A DNA stretch of 64,000 bases. Origin: Legionella longbeachae (GTDB taxonomy: Bacteria; Pseudomonadota; Gammaproteobacteria; Legionellales; Legionellaceae). Below are positions 38,365 through 47,067 of this stretch, piece after piece (position 1 is the first letter of the stretch; every line of letters starts with the position of its first letter). The notes under the pieces are model-generated. The model did no database searches and was not told the origin of the DNA. It saw nothing but the letters and a program-made list of their open reading frames with translations. The stretch lies in assembly GCF_004283175.1 (NCBI RefSeq), contig NZ_RXNW01000003.1:186001-250000 (forward strand). The letters are read 5' to 3'. The translations under genes and the position numbers were made by a program.

Positions 38365-39141
38365 ATGAATTTAATTGAACACGAGTTAGATAATCAGGGA
38401 ATTTTAACGTTAACTTTAAATCGCCCCGAAAAATTAAATGCGTTAAGTAGCGAAGTATTAGATGCTTTAGCGGAGTCATTTGGTGATGCGAGAACCAATT
38501 CAAAGGTTAAAGCATTAATGATCACCGGGAATGGAAAAGCTTTTTGTGCAGGGGCTGACATTAACCGACTCGCTGAATGTACCGCGCAAACCGGGTATGA
38601 ATTTGCATGTCGAGGCCAAGAGGTGTTTAAACTTTTGGAGACTTTGGGAAAACCCTCCTTAGCAGCAGTAAATGGGTTTGCATTTGGTGGGGGATGCGAG
38701 TTAGCTATTTCTGCGACAATGAGAATTGCTTCGATTAAGGCACAATTTGGCCAGCCTGAAGTAAAGCTTGGGGTTATTCCTGGATATGGTGGGACACAAC
38801 GTTTAGCACGGTTAGTCGGCAAAGGACGCGCTTTAGATTTATGTTTAACCGGCCGATTTATTAATGCTGAAACGGCATTTCAGTGGGGGTTAGTGAGCGA
38901 GGTTGTTGAGCCTGATGCTTTGTTAGAAAAAGGAAAAAACATATTGCAGGGAATTTTGAGTATGGCACCGCTAGCTATAGCAGGGGTTATGGAAGTCATT
39001 GATCATGGCTACGATTTGTCTTTGGATGATGCCTTACACTTAGAAGCAATCCATTTTGCTAAAGTTTGCGCTTCCCAGGATAAGAAAGAAGGAGTAGCTG
39101 CATTTTTAGAGAAACGAGTAGCAAAATTTGAAGGGAAGTAA
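38365..39141 (+). CDS. enoyl-CoA hydratase
   Basis: A 258-residue crotonase-fold enzyme hydrating 2-enoyl-CoA or methacrylyl-CoA. The oxyanion-hole sequences AFCAGADI and AFGGGCELA are present, as are the two catalytic Glu positions in GGGCELA and GQPEVKLGVIPGYGGTQRL. AAAGGAG stands before the ATG. It lies 18 bases after the dehydrogenase and 2 bases before the next gene. Confidence 0.94.
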   Translation: MNLIEHELDNQGILTLTLNRPEKLNALSSEVLDALAESFGDARTNSKVKALMITGNGKAFCAGADINRLAECTAQTGYEFACRGQEVFKLLETLGKPSLAAVNGFAFGGGCELAISATMRIASIKAQFGQPEVKLGVIPGYGGTQRLARLVGKGRALDLCLTGRFINAETAFQWGLVSEVVEPDALLEKGKNILQGILSMAPLAIAGVMEVIDHGYDLSLDDALHLEAIHFAKVCASQDKKEGVAAFLEKRVAKFEGK

Positions 39142-39143
39142 TT

Positions 39144-40190
39144 ATGACTGATGAAGTACTTTTTACACAAGAGGGTTCATTAGGAGTCATTACTTTAAAT
39201 AGACCCGGTGCACTTAATGCCCTGACGTTAACCATGATCCTTAAAATGCAATGGCAATTAAGTCTTTGGAAAGAAGATGATACTGTTCATGCTGTAGTTG
39301 TACGTGCGGCATCTGGGAATGCTTTTTGTGCTGGTGGGGATATACGTTCACTTTATTTTTCCGGGCAAATAAATGATGCAGAGCAAATGCAATTTTTTTG
39401 GCATGAATATCGGTTGAATCACTTTATTCATCATTTTAGTAAACCTTATATTTCTTTAATTGACGGAATAGTTATGGGGGGGGGAGTAGGGATTTCCCTG
39501 CATGGCAGTCATCCAATTGCCAGTGAACGATTGGTATTTGCAATGCCTGAAACGGGTATTGGCTTTTTTCCTGATATTGGAGCAAGTTATTTATTGACAC
39601 GATGTCCTGGATCTCTAGGTATTTATCTAGGTTTGACTGGGAACCGATTAGGTGCGATGGATGCGATGAAGGCGGGTTTAGTCAAAAAAATAGTATCTTC
39701 AGAACAAATGCCTGTTTTGTTTGACGCATTAATGAATGAAGACTTATCAAAAGAGGCATTTGAACGCGTGGATCGATGCCTTCAGGATTTTACTATGGTG
39801 TCTTCTGCAGAAGAAATAAACCAGCCACTCATTGATGTTTGTTTTGCACAACCCACAGTTGAAATGATTCGTGAATCTTTACAAAATGATGGAGGGGAAT
39901 GGGCTAAAGGTGTTGATGCTACTTTAGCAAAGAAATCCCCGCTTAGTTTGAAAGTCACTTTAGCTCAATTGCAAAAAGCAAAAGGATTAACTTTAGCCCA
40001 ATGCTTGCAAATGGATTATGATATCGTAAGTCACTTTATGCATGGAAATGATTTTTATGAAGGAGTGCGAGCCTTATTAATCGATAAAGATAAAAATCCT
40101 AAATGGAGTCCAGCTCGTCTTGATTTGGTAACTGAAGATCTAGTCCAAACCTACTTTGAACGCTCGCATGCTGTCTTGGAATGGGTGTAA
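39144..40190 (+). CDS. 3-hydroxyisobutyryl-CoA hydrolase-type crotonase protein
   Basis: A 348-residue crotonase-fold protein, longer than the hydratases, as in 3-hydroxyisobutyryl-CoA hydrolase of valine breakdown. GNAFCAGGDIRSLYF, the IVMGGGVGISLHGS loop, and AMPETGIGFFPDIGASYLL are typical of that subgroup. A run of nine G (39476-39484) encodes MGGG in the oxyanion loop and is in frame here. It closes the acyl-CoA operon and is followed by a terminator at 40220. Confidence 0.9.
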   Translation: MTDEVLFTQEGSLGVITLNRPGALNALTLTMILKMQWQLSLWKEDDTVHAVVVRAASGNAFCAGGDIRSLYFSGQINDAEQMQFFWHEYRLNHFIHHFSKPYISLIDGIVMGGGVGISLHGSHPIASERLVFAMPETGIGFFPDIGASYLLTRCPGSLGIYLGLTGNRLGAMDAMKAGLVKKIVSSEQMPVLFDALMNEDLSKEAFERVDRCLQDFTMVSSAEEINQPLIDVCFAQPTVEMIRESLQNDGGEWAKGVDATLAKKSPLSLKVTLAQLQKAKGLTLAQCLQMDYDIVSHFMHGNDFYEGVRALLIDKDKNPKWSPARLDLVTEDLVQTYFERSHAVLEWV

Positions 40191-40219
40191 CTGACATTCG
40201 TTTTATTAAAGGATTAGGG

Positions 40220-40248
40220 CGGTGTTAAACATGAAACACCGTCTTTTT
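40220..40248 (+). terminator. rho-independent terminator of the acyl-CoA operon
   Basis: CGGTGTT at 40220-40226 pairs with AACACCG at 40235-40241 around an 8-base loop, followed by TCTTTTT. It starts 30 bases beyond the stop codon of the last operon gene. Confidence 0.75.
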
Positions 40249-40605
40249 ACAAAGATCACTCTTATGTCATCTCAACATGATATAGGAGGTTAGACATCAA
40301 ATGTATTTACTCTTAAAAAATTTTTTTAATTCAGTACGTTACCCAATGACATAAACCTCGAGGACTTCAGCAACTCTATTTCTTTGCTACTATTAGATCT
40401 TATGGTTTTTAAAAATCCGGGTGAAGGATACAGTTTCTAGCTGGTATGTTGTTTTTAAATCCTCCACTTTTGCTTTTGTGGAGGGTAGGGATGCTTATTG
40501 ATGAAGATTCTACCCAGCCTCATTTAAATCCGGTTTTTTGCTAAAAGCTAATCCTGGACTATACCTTTAAACAATAGGCTTTTATATTTAAGATAATTTC
40601 TAGTC
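40249..40605. other. intergenic region with a hairpin
   Basis: No gene is seen. CCTCCAC at 40461-40467 pairs with GTGGAGG at 40478-40484 around a 10-base loop. It has no T tract and its role is unknown. Confidence 0.45.
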
Positions 40606-40818
40606 CTAGCGTGATGTAAAATCAATTTTTGGGAAATAACAGTCCTTTAATGGTGAATCATCCCCTTGAGTCTGCCCATATTTTTCTTTTACTTTATTAT
40701 GCACTGTAGTACCCACTTGATATATCCCTGATGCAATAGCTGCGGTAGCCATTGCACCAGCACCTGATTGAATTGCAATTTTGGTCGGTTGAGCAAAAAA
40801 TCCTATAAAACGCAGCAT
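40606..40818 (-). CDS. small protein with one hydrophobic segment, function unknown
   Basis: A 70-residue protein not recognised. Residues about 13-38 form a small-residue hydrophobic stretch (AIQSGAGAMATAAIASGIYQ) that could span or lie on a membrane, and the C-terminal half is charged. AAGGA stands 7 bases before the ATG, which supports real expression. It is isolated, with about 320 empty bases upstream. Confidence 0.55.
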   Translation of the reverse strand: MLRFIGFFAQPTKIAIQSGAGAMATAAIASGIYQVGTTVHNKVKEKYGQTQGDDSPLKDCYFPKIDFTSR

Positions 40819-41142
40819 GTTTATTCCTTAAAAGTTTATTAAAAAGTTAATATGCAATCTAAACTATCATGTTTTAAAAAAATAGTACATCATTAGGCAA
40901 GAAAGTCAATTATAAAAATAGATGATTTTCTATATGATTTTTAAGGGTATTGCTTATTAATTTATAGTATGTTTTTTGGGAAAATGAAAAATTATTTTAA
41001 TATGCTGTTCGATATAAAAATTAACTTCTTTTTTTATCGAACAGTTTTCTTAAGATTCAAATGCTACTTATCCCTGACTTCGCCAAGATAAGATTTATGG
41101 GATAAAGTTTGATAACGCCATAACTTTTTTGTTGAATTCAAA
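40819..41142. other. intergenic region
   Basis: Very AT-rich with no gene seen. It holds the upstream region of the small protein at 40606 and the stem-loop at 41005-41050. Confidence 0.45.
41005..41050. terminator. 10-bp stem-loop with T tract
   Basis: CTGTTCGATA at 41005-41014 pairs exactly with TATCGAACAG at 41035-41044, followed by TTTTCT on the plus strand. On the minus strand it lies about 95 bases beyond the gene ending at 41143. It shares the core CGATATAAAAAT with the stem at 33379-33416. Confidence 0.55.
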
Positions 41143-41424
41143 TTATTTTAGCCAATCACTAAGAATTTCAACTATTTTTTGTGCTTGTTCGGTACTGGAA
41201 ATGTTGAATTTAGATTTTAGCCAGTATTGATTATTTCGTTTTTGATACCGTCGGATTGAATATTTGACTGGACCAAAATCATTCTGGCTATTATCCCAGT
41301 CTTGATACTTGAACATAATTGTAGTCCAGGCTCCTTTGCTTAAGACTTTTTTATCAAGTTCTTTGGTGGTTTCTGTACCATCTTCGTTAAATGCTATAGT
41401 GATTTCATCAATGCTTGCAGTCAT
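41143..41424 (-). CDS. conserved small protein, function unknown
   Basis: A 93-residue protein. The run KGAWTTIMFKYQDWDNSQ, then YSIRRYQKRNNQYWLKSKFN and a helical end (AQKIVEILSDWL) resemble a small family of unknown function seen in many gammaproteobacteria. It is soluble with no signal peptide. The ATG at 41424 is chosen because that is where the coherent N-terminus starts; upstream in-frame residues to 41463 look like leader sequence, and GAGG stands about 11 bases before it. It may be the last gene of the yggS-yggT unit or separate. Confidence 0.65.
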   Translation of the reverse strand: MTASIDEITIAFNEDGTETTKELDKKVLSKGAWTTIMFKYQDWDNSQNDFGPVKYSIRRYQKRNNQYWLKSKFNISSTEQAQKIVEILSDWLK

Positions 41425-41635
41425 TTGGAGCTTTACCTCTCTATTTAAAAAAACAAGTAACATTAATTATGGATGTTGCTTGCGCTAAAATTTTGAGAGT
41501 GTATCTTATTTTCTTCCTACACCAAAGCGATTCTTCTCTGCGACAAAAAAGGATAGATTTAAACTTCGCTTTAAACCTGAAAATACAGTTAAACTCACAA
41601 CACTTCAATTGCGTTTTAGTTTACATTTAAAGTTT

Positions 41636-41686
41636 CTGCTACTGCTACTGCTACTGCTACTGCTACTGCTACTGCTACTGCTACTG
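41636..41686. repeat. hexanucleotide microsatellite (CTGCTA)8
   Basis: Eight perfect copies of CTGCTA plus a final CTG. On the minus strand this reads CAG TAG CAG TAG, so the adjacent gene ends with a Gln codon and a TAG that belong to the repeat, and seven further in-frame TAG codons follow, each separated by CAG. Confidence 0.95.
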
Positions 41687-42301
41687 AATGGAATAGAGTT
41701 TACCATTTACAAAGGTCATTGTAACAGCAGATTGATATTGTCCTGGCTGATAGATCCATACCTGTGGTTTTTGTGCTGTTGGTACTACTTCATTAATGTA
41801 AGTATTATTAGTTACTGTGGGGCTCCCACAAGAATAATATACTTTTTGTATCGGATCACCGGGTTGAATATTAGCGCCACTGCAGATAGAAACGGCATTA
41901 CTGTTGGAACCATTTAATTTGATGTATTTCACCTTTTGATTCACTACATCTACTTCGAGTTGCGCTCCACTATTTGGTTGAGGAATGCTCCAAACGTTAT
42001 AGTAAGCAGAACCTGAACCAGCCGGTGTTGTTCCCGGAACTTGCCATACTCCTGCATAAGCATTACTTGCTCCTGCATTATTATAAATAAGTTGTTGCAT
42101 GGGAATCTTCTGTAAAACAGGTTGGTTGGATTCTTGTTGACTTATGGGTTGGCCACATGCCGCAATAACTTGATCAGGCGTCATCCCTAAATTAATGTAA
42201 CCATGATTTTGGGGACAATAATAAGACTGTGTGTCAGCAAATAGGCTAAAAGGTAAAATAAATAACCCTAAACTAATGTACCTGTAAAGAGTCAGTTTCA
42301 T
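41681..42301 (-). CDS. secreted protein with two CG.P motifs (DUF2845-like), ending in a repeat
   Basis: A 206-residue exported protein. A signal peptide covers residues 1-22, with cleavage probably after SLFA. The mature part has two copies of a pattern in which a Gly and hydrophobic helix precede CGxP: INLGMTPDQVIAACGQP and IQPGDPIQKVYYSCGSP, as in small periplasmic DUF2845 proteins. Pro/Gly/Asn-rich sequence separates them. The ATG at 42301 has GGGGAA upstream; the in-frame GTG at 42313 is less likely. The stop codon TAG is the first unit of a CAGTAG microsatellite. It lies 46 bases after yggT. Confidence 0.75.
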   Translation of the reverse strand: MKLTLYRYISLGLFILPFSLFADTQSYYCPQNHGYINLGMTPDQVIAACGQPISQQESNQPVLQKIPMQQLIYNNAGASNAYAGVWQVPGTTPAGSGSAYYNVWSIPQPNSGAQLEVDVVNQKVKYIKLNGSNSNAVSICSGANIQPGDPIQKVYYSCGSPTVTNNTYINEVVPTAQKPQVWIYQPGQYQSAVTMTFVNGKLYSIQ

Positions 42302-42347
42302 AATTTTCCCCACTAATCCTCAGCGTTTAAATAAAGTATAGTTGCTT

Positions 42348-42923
42348 TTATAACAATCTCCAGGGGAGGCTTGCACTAATAAATAAAGTGATAATTTTTA
42401 GTATTATCAGAATGATAAAAGGAGAAAAATCGAACCCCGCAACATTGGAAATCAATTTTCTACCTGGTTTTAAAATAGGTTCAGTCAATAAACGTAAAAA
42501 ATCGGCAATTGGTCCTTGCCATCCGGGATTGACAAAGCTCATTATTACTCGCACGAGGATAGCATAAAATAGAATGTCGCAGGGTTGGATGATTAAATCG
42601 GCAATAATATAAATAAGTAAATATAAAAAAGGCATTATTCCGTGTAATGCAAGTAAACTGATACAAATCATTTTTAGTAGTTCTACAAGAGCCAGAGTAA
42701 TCAAAGCAGGGATATCGTATTTTTGTCCTGGCTGGTGTTTTTGCTGTGTTATTTGTTGAATTGGATTTACTATTGGATCTGAAATCTTATAAATAAGCTG
42801 GCTTACTGGATGCAGTACGCTAACACGTAGATAGCGTAAAGCAATACGGAGCCATAAACTGAAAATAAGGAGCGAAAAAACCAAAGAAACAAGAAACAGT
42901 GCTACAGCGCTAAAACCTGACAT
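42348..42923 (-). CDS. YggT family membrane protein
   Basis: A 191-residue integral membrane protein with two tandem YggT units, each a pair of helices around a conserved segment (ISDPIVNPIQQI and LLTEPILKPGRKLI). The family is broadly conserved, and its role is poorly defined, with links to osmotic stress and cell division. AGGGGAAAA stands before the ATG at 42923; the open frame to 42986 has no ribosome site. It follows yggS, the usual order. Confidence 0.9.
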   Translation of the reverse strand: MSGFSAVALFLVSLVFSLLIFSLWLRIALRYLRVSVLHPVSQLIYKISDPIVNPIQQITQQKHQPGQKYDIPALITLALVELLKMICISLLALHGIMPFLYLLIYIIADLIIQPCDILFYAILVRVIMSFVNPGWQGPIADFLRLLTEPILKPGRKLISNVAGFDFSPFIILIILKIITLFISASLPWRLL

Positions 42924-43043
42924 ATTTTCCCCTATCCTAATTTTATAATTGATCTGTTTGTAATTCTCTTTTCTGGTGTTCAGCATTGGACTTACAGCGT
43001 CGCATTGTTCTCAGAATAGTAAACAGAGCTTTATTTTTTGCAA

Positions 43044-43745
43044 TTATACCGCGTTGCTTGATTTTTGTCGCTCACCAAAAATGGCTCTACCAACACGAAC
43101 TATTGTAGCCCCTGCTTTGATTGCAGGAATTAGATCATCACTCATTCCCATAGATAAAGTATCCATATTTAAATCAAGGGTTTGATTGAGTTGTTGCATG
43201 AGTTGATTAAGACGGATAAAGACATCGTACTGAAGATCTGGATCGTTGATTGGTGGAGGAATAGTCATTAAACCTCGGAGTTTCAAATTAGGTAATTTAT
43301 TGATAGCCAAGGCTAGCTCAGCTGCATGTTCTGGAGGTATCCCCGACTTGGATTTTTCATCGATTAAATTAACTTGTATACAAACATTAAGTGGACTTAA
43401 GTCCTTTGTTCGATATTCATTAAGTTGAGAGGCAATTTTTAAACGACTTATACTATGAATCCAACTAAAAAGAGTAGCAATTCCCTTGGTTTTATTGCTC
43501 TGAATTGGACCAATAAAATGCCAATTGATAGGTAAATTCTTCAAGGCGGTTATTTTTTTTTGTGCCTCTTGGAAATAACTTTCTCCAAAGTCTTTGACGC
43601 CCAGACGAAAAGCTTCTTGAATTTTATCAACACCTTGTTGCTTGCTGACCGCAAGTAATAATACGCCTTCTGGTTTTCGGTCGTAAGCCAAGGCAGTTTG
43701 TGTGATTAATTGTTGTATTCGATTCAGATCTTGATGAAGGCTCAT
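43044..43745 (-). CDS. yggS: pyridoxal phosphate homeostasis protein
   Basis: A 233-residue PLP-binding TIM-barrel protein that buffers free PLP and affects amino acid pools. The PLP lysine is K35 in LLAVSKQQGV. FGESYFQEAQKK, WHFIGPIQSNKTKGI, and the C-terminal LSMGMSDDLIPAIKAGATIVRVG are family signatures. It is divergent from pilT, as in many gammaproteobacteria. Confidence 0.95.
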   Translation of the reverse strand: MSLHQDLNRIQQLITQTALAYDRKPEGVLLLAVSKQQGVDKIQEAFRLGVKDFGESYFQEAQKKITALKNLPINWHFIGPIQSNKTKGIATLFSWIHSISRLKIASQLNEYRTKDLSPLNVCIQVNLIDEKSKSGIPPEHAAELALAINKLPNLKLRGLMTIPPPINDPDLQYDVFIRLNQLMQQLNQTLDLNMDTLSMGMSDDLIPAIKAGATIVRVGRAIFGERQKSSNAV

Positions 43746-43860
43746 GATTAATAAAGTAAATGAAAAAATTTCAACAATAGCAAAAGAAACAGTATTTGCC
43801 GAGTGCTGGTTAGTAAGTTAATCTAATAAACAATCATGAAGAATCAGAATGGATTAATCA

Positions 43861-44895
43861 ATGGATATAGCAGAATTATTGGCATTTTCAGTCAAAAATA
43901 AATCTTCAGATCTACATTTGTCCGCGGGATTACCTCCAATGATTCGTGTTGATGGGGATTTACGCAAAATCAATTTGCCTCCTCTGGAGCATAAAGAGGT
44001 GATAAAAATTATTTATGATGTAATGAACGATCGACAGAGAAAAGAGTTTGAAGAGTTTTTAGAAGTTGATTTTTCTTTTGAAATAGAAAATCTCTCCCGT
44101 TTCAGGGTAAATGTATTTAATCAATCACGAGGTGCCGCAGCAGTTTTTCGTACTATTCCTTCTCTGATTTTAGGTATGAAAGACTTAGGGCTACCATCTA
44201 TTTTCGAAGAAATGGCAAGTTATCCCAAAGGATTGGTATTGGTCACAGGGCCCACAGGATCTGGGAAAAGTACAACCCTGGCTGCGATGATCGATTACAT
44301 TAACTCAACTCGTTATGATCATATCTTAACCGTTGAAGATCCTATAGAGTTTCTTCACCAGAGTAAAAAATGTTTATTGAATCAGCGTGAAGTCCATCGG
44401 GATACGCTTAGCTTTAATGCAGCTTTACGTTCTGCATTACGTGAAGATCCTGATGTTATTTTGGTAGGGGAGTTACGTGATTTGGAGACGATTCGTCTGG
44501 CAATGACTGCAGCAGAGACAGGACATTTAGTATTTGGTACTTTGCATACTAATTCCGCCACTAAAACGATTAACCGTATTATTGACGTTTTTCCAGCAGA
44601 GGAAAAAGCGATGGTTCGTTCAATGCTGTCTGAGTCTTTGCAAGCAGTGATCGCTCAGACGTTGTTGAAAAAAAATGGAGGAGGGCGAGTAGCTGCTCTA
44701 GAAATAATGATCTGTACAGGAGCCATTCGTAACTTAATTCGAGAAGATAAAGTCGCACAAATGTATTCTTCCATCCAAACAGGACAAGCTAAGGGAATGC
44801 AAACTTTAGATCAACATTTAAAAGAATTAGTTAATAAAAATATTATTTCACGTAATACGGCCCATGCGGTTGCTTTTGATAAATCTTTATTTTAA
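43861..44895 (+). CDS. pilT: type IV pilus retraction ATPase
   Basis: A 344-residue hexameric ATPase that retracts pili for twitching. Walker A GPTGSGKST lies at 130-138, the Asp box and Walker B (ALREDPDVILVGELRD) follow, the His box is TAAETGHLVFGTLHT, and the PilT-specific AIRNLIRED is intact near the C-terminus. It complements the pilMNOPQ operon at 19-24 kb. Confidence 0.96.
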   Translation: MDIAELLAFSVKNKSSDLHLSAGLPPMIRVDGDLRKINLPPLEHKEVIKIIYDVMNDRQRKEFEEFLEVDFSFEIENLSRFRVNVFNQSRGAAAVFRTIPSLILGMKDLGLPSIFEEMASYPKGLVLVTGPTGSGKSTTLAAMIDYINSTRYDHILTVEDPIEFLHQSKKCLLNQREVHRDTLSFNAALRSALREDPDVILVGELRDLETIRLAMTAAETGHLVFGTLHTNSATKTINRIIDVFPAEEKAMVRSMLSESLQAVIAQTLLKKNGGGRVAALEIMICTGAIRNLIREDKVAQMYSSIQTGQAKGMQTLDQHLKELVNKNIISRNTAHAVAFDKSLF

Positions 44896-44993
44896 ATGCA
44901 GAAAAAGGTACGAGTGATTTTCTATGCTTTAGCAATTGGAGTGTGATAACTCCTCTGACGAAATTTTCTCGACAGCGTGTTCATTGAACGTTA

Positions 44994-46466
44994 CTAAAAA
45001 GTCTTGTTCATATCCTGCCCCATACTATTAATGTTGGCCATTTCTTGTTTTTTAGAAGTCTGTAATACATCTTTCATCTTTTTAAAAGAATCCAGTAATG
45101 AATTTTGGGGTTTCAATTCGCTTATTAATTCTTTTATGCCTTTAACATTGAAATTCCTATGATGATAGTTTTTCCATTCTAAGAATTTTTGAGCAGATTC
45201 AAGTGCTTGTTGTGGATTTCTTTTAGCCATTTCTCTAAGTGCTGCCTCTACACGAGGTCCAGTAACTTTATTGTGGCGAATTCCAATTTCTGAAGGGAAA
45301 GGTAGTTTATGTGGTTCTTTTTCTGCTCCTTTGTGTTTACCTGCATGGTCACGTACGCTTTGTAACTCATTTTTAACGCAACGATCCAAACAAATTTTAG
45401 TAGAATACTGAACCGCCTCTTGAAAACTCTTGTTCAGTACTTCAGGGGGAAATTTTATCCTCAACTCAAGTTTGTGATCTGTAATTACCTTTTGAACCGC
45501 AGGCTCTTTAAAGACATCCATTATTTCTCTCAGACTATGGAAGCCCTCATTTACTGCTCTACCGACAAAAGTACGCACAATATTATCCACATGTTCTTGT
45601 AAATCAGGATCTTGAGGATGCTTTTCAATGAAAGCCCCCGCGAGAGTTACCGTAGAAAAGGCTGTTCCTGATACAGAATTAACAAAAGGAACATGAGGTT
45701 TAGTGGCAGAATATCCTTCCTTGACTTCAGGGTTTAATGTATATGAATCAACAATTCTGTTTTGTTCTTCAGGAATTCGTTCATCTAATGGCATTCCATG
45801 AACGGATTTCATGATACCTGGATTTTGAGTGAACACTTGATTCTCTTCATTAGTTCCTCTCACGGGATCATTAAGCCTGTCTTTGGTTTTATAAGCGGCG
45901 GGGCTGTTACGTCGAACAATATTTCTCTTCTGTGTAAAATCTGGTGTCGTATCACCTAATTCACGTATGGTGCCCACAACACTTTTTGCTAAATCCATTG
46001 TTATAATTGCAACATCATCTCTACCTTTACCAATGTCTTTATCATGTAACTCGGGATTTAATTCTTTCACTAAATCAGAAAGCTTTTGCATGCTTTCGTA
46101 GAAAACAGGAGATGCCTCCTCCAAAGACTCGAATAGATTTGTAGCAACTCTGGTTTCAAAATACCGTCGACTTTGATTTTCTTTAGGGTCATCTGCAATA
46201 CGCTTTTTTGCTTTTTCAATAGTTGTTGATAATTGAGGATTTTCACTAATTTCTGGATGAGTTTCACAAATTTTTTCAATCGCTAATAGGGCCTTATCCT
46301 TATCAAGATGAAAATAGCTGATTATAATTTCATCCGTTTCTTTCTCAATTTTTCTACCTAATTCTTTTTTTAGAAGAGCTGTAGTCAATAGAATAAAATC
46401 AGATGAATCTATTGGATTTGCTTCTAAAGCATGCAAATAAGCAGCTTTTTCATTTTTTTCACGCAT
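44994..46466 (-). CDS. orphan soluble protein, possible effector
   Basis: A 490-residue protein not assigned to any family. It has no signal peptide or membrane segment and is mainly helical and highly charged. The segment HVPFVNSVSGTAFSTVTLAG near residues 255-275 is the most ordered-looking stretch. The C-terminal 100 residues are Lys-rich and polar. AGGAAAAAATT precedes the ATG. It stands between pilT and gene remnants at the start of an accessory stretch. The setting and composition resemble Dot/Icm substrates of Legionella, but no motif proves it. Confidence 0.65.
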   Translation of the reverse strand: MREKNEKAAYLHALEANPIDSSDFILLTTALLKKELGRKIEKETDEIIISYFHLDKDKALLAIEKICETHPEISENPQLSTTIEKAKKRIADDPKENQSRRYFETRVATNLFESLEEASPVFYESMQKLSDLVKELNPELHDKDIGKGRDDVAIITMDLAKSVVGTIRELGDTTPDFTQKRNIVRRNSPAAYKTKDRLNDPVRGTNEENQVFTQNPGIMKSVHGMPLDERIPEEQNRIVDSYTLNPEVKEGYSATKPHVPFVNSVSGTAFSTVTLAGAFIEKHPQDPDLQEHVDNIVRTFVGRAVNEGFHSLREIMDVFKEPAVQKVITDHKLELRIKFPPEVLNKSFQEAVQYSTKICLDRCVKNELQSVRDHAGKHKGAEKEPHKLPFPSEIGIRHNKVTGPRVEAALREMAKRNPQQALESAQKFLEWKNYHHRNFNVKGIKELISELKPQNSLLDSFKKMKDVLQTSKKQEMANINSMGQDMNKTF

Positions 46467-46550
46467 AATTTTTTCCTATGAGCATCTATTTGGGCATTTA
46501 ATTGTGTAAATAATTTGTTCTATATAATCATAAATTATACTTTTGGTTTG

Positions 46551-47005
46551 TTAAGAAAATATTAGGCGTTGGTTCACAGGTTTTCTTGTGCCGACATTGG
46601 TGGGGTAATCTGAATAAGATGTTGTATTACATATTGGAACTAATGTATTAATATCACATTGAATATTTGAAATATTGCAGTCCAAATCAATTTTAATAAA
46701 ATTATACTCATTGAATGAGAAAGTGGCTTCTGTACAAATTTATCTGTCCATCCAATAATAAGTCTTGGGTCTTGATGAAGATTGGTGGGTTGTTTGGCAT
46801 TCCATTGCGTTATGCAACCAATAATCTGATTAAGGCTGTGAAATTTTTTAGATAATTTCAATCTACTATTTATCGTGGTGCAAGCTCGTGCAACGCGATC
46901 GCATAAATAGTCATTTATTAAAAGCTCTTGTCCAAGACAAATCGTTTTGTTAATGTAATATTGAGCATAACTGACGAGACCGGTGAGATTCCGGCGAAAC
47001 CTTAA
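46551..47005 (-). pseudogene. frameshifted gene remnant, function unknown
   Basis: One minus-strand frame reads coherently from about 47005 (TGLVSYAQYYINKTICLGQE, then DPRLIIGWTDK). Near 46745 the sensible reading passes to another frame (ICTEATFSFNEYN ... KPVNQRLIFS), ending with TAA at 46551-46553. No start codon or family is evident. The two pieces together look like about 150 residues of one protein split by an indel, but this is a judgement by eye. Confidence 0.35.
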
Positions 47006-47067
47006 TAGGTCTTATGCAATAGCCACTCATTTCTCTAATCTTGTGGCAGAACGAATAGGGTAGGAAT

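Noticed and set aside
40461-40484. 7-bp hairpin as a terminator
   Set aside because: There is no T tract and a clear terminator already stands at 40220-40248.
44937-44953. 5-bp stem between pilT and the orphan gene as bidirectional terminator
   Set aside because: The stem is too short to be convincing.
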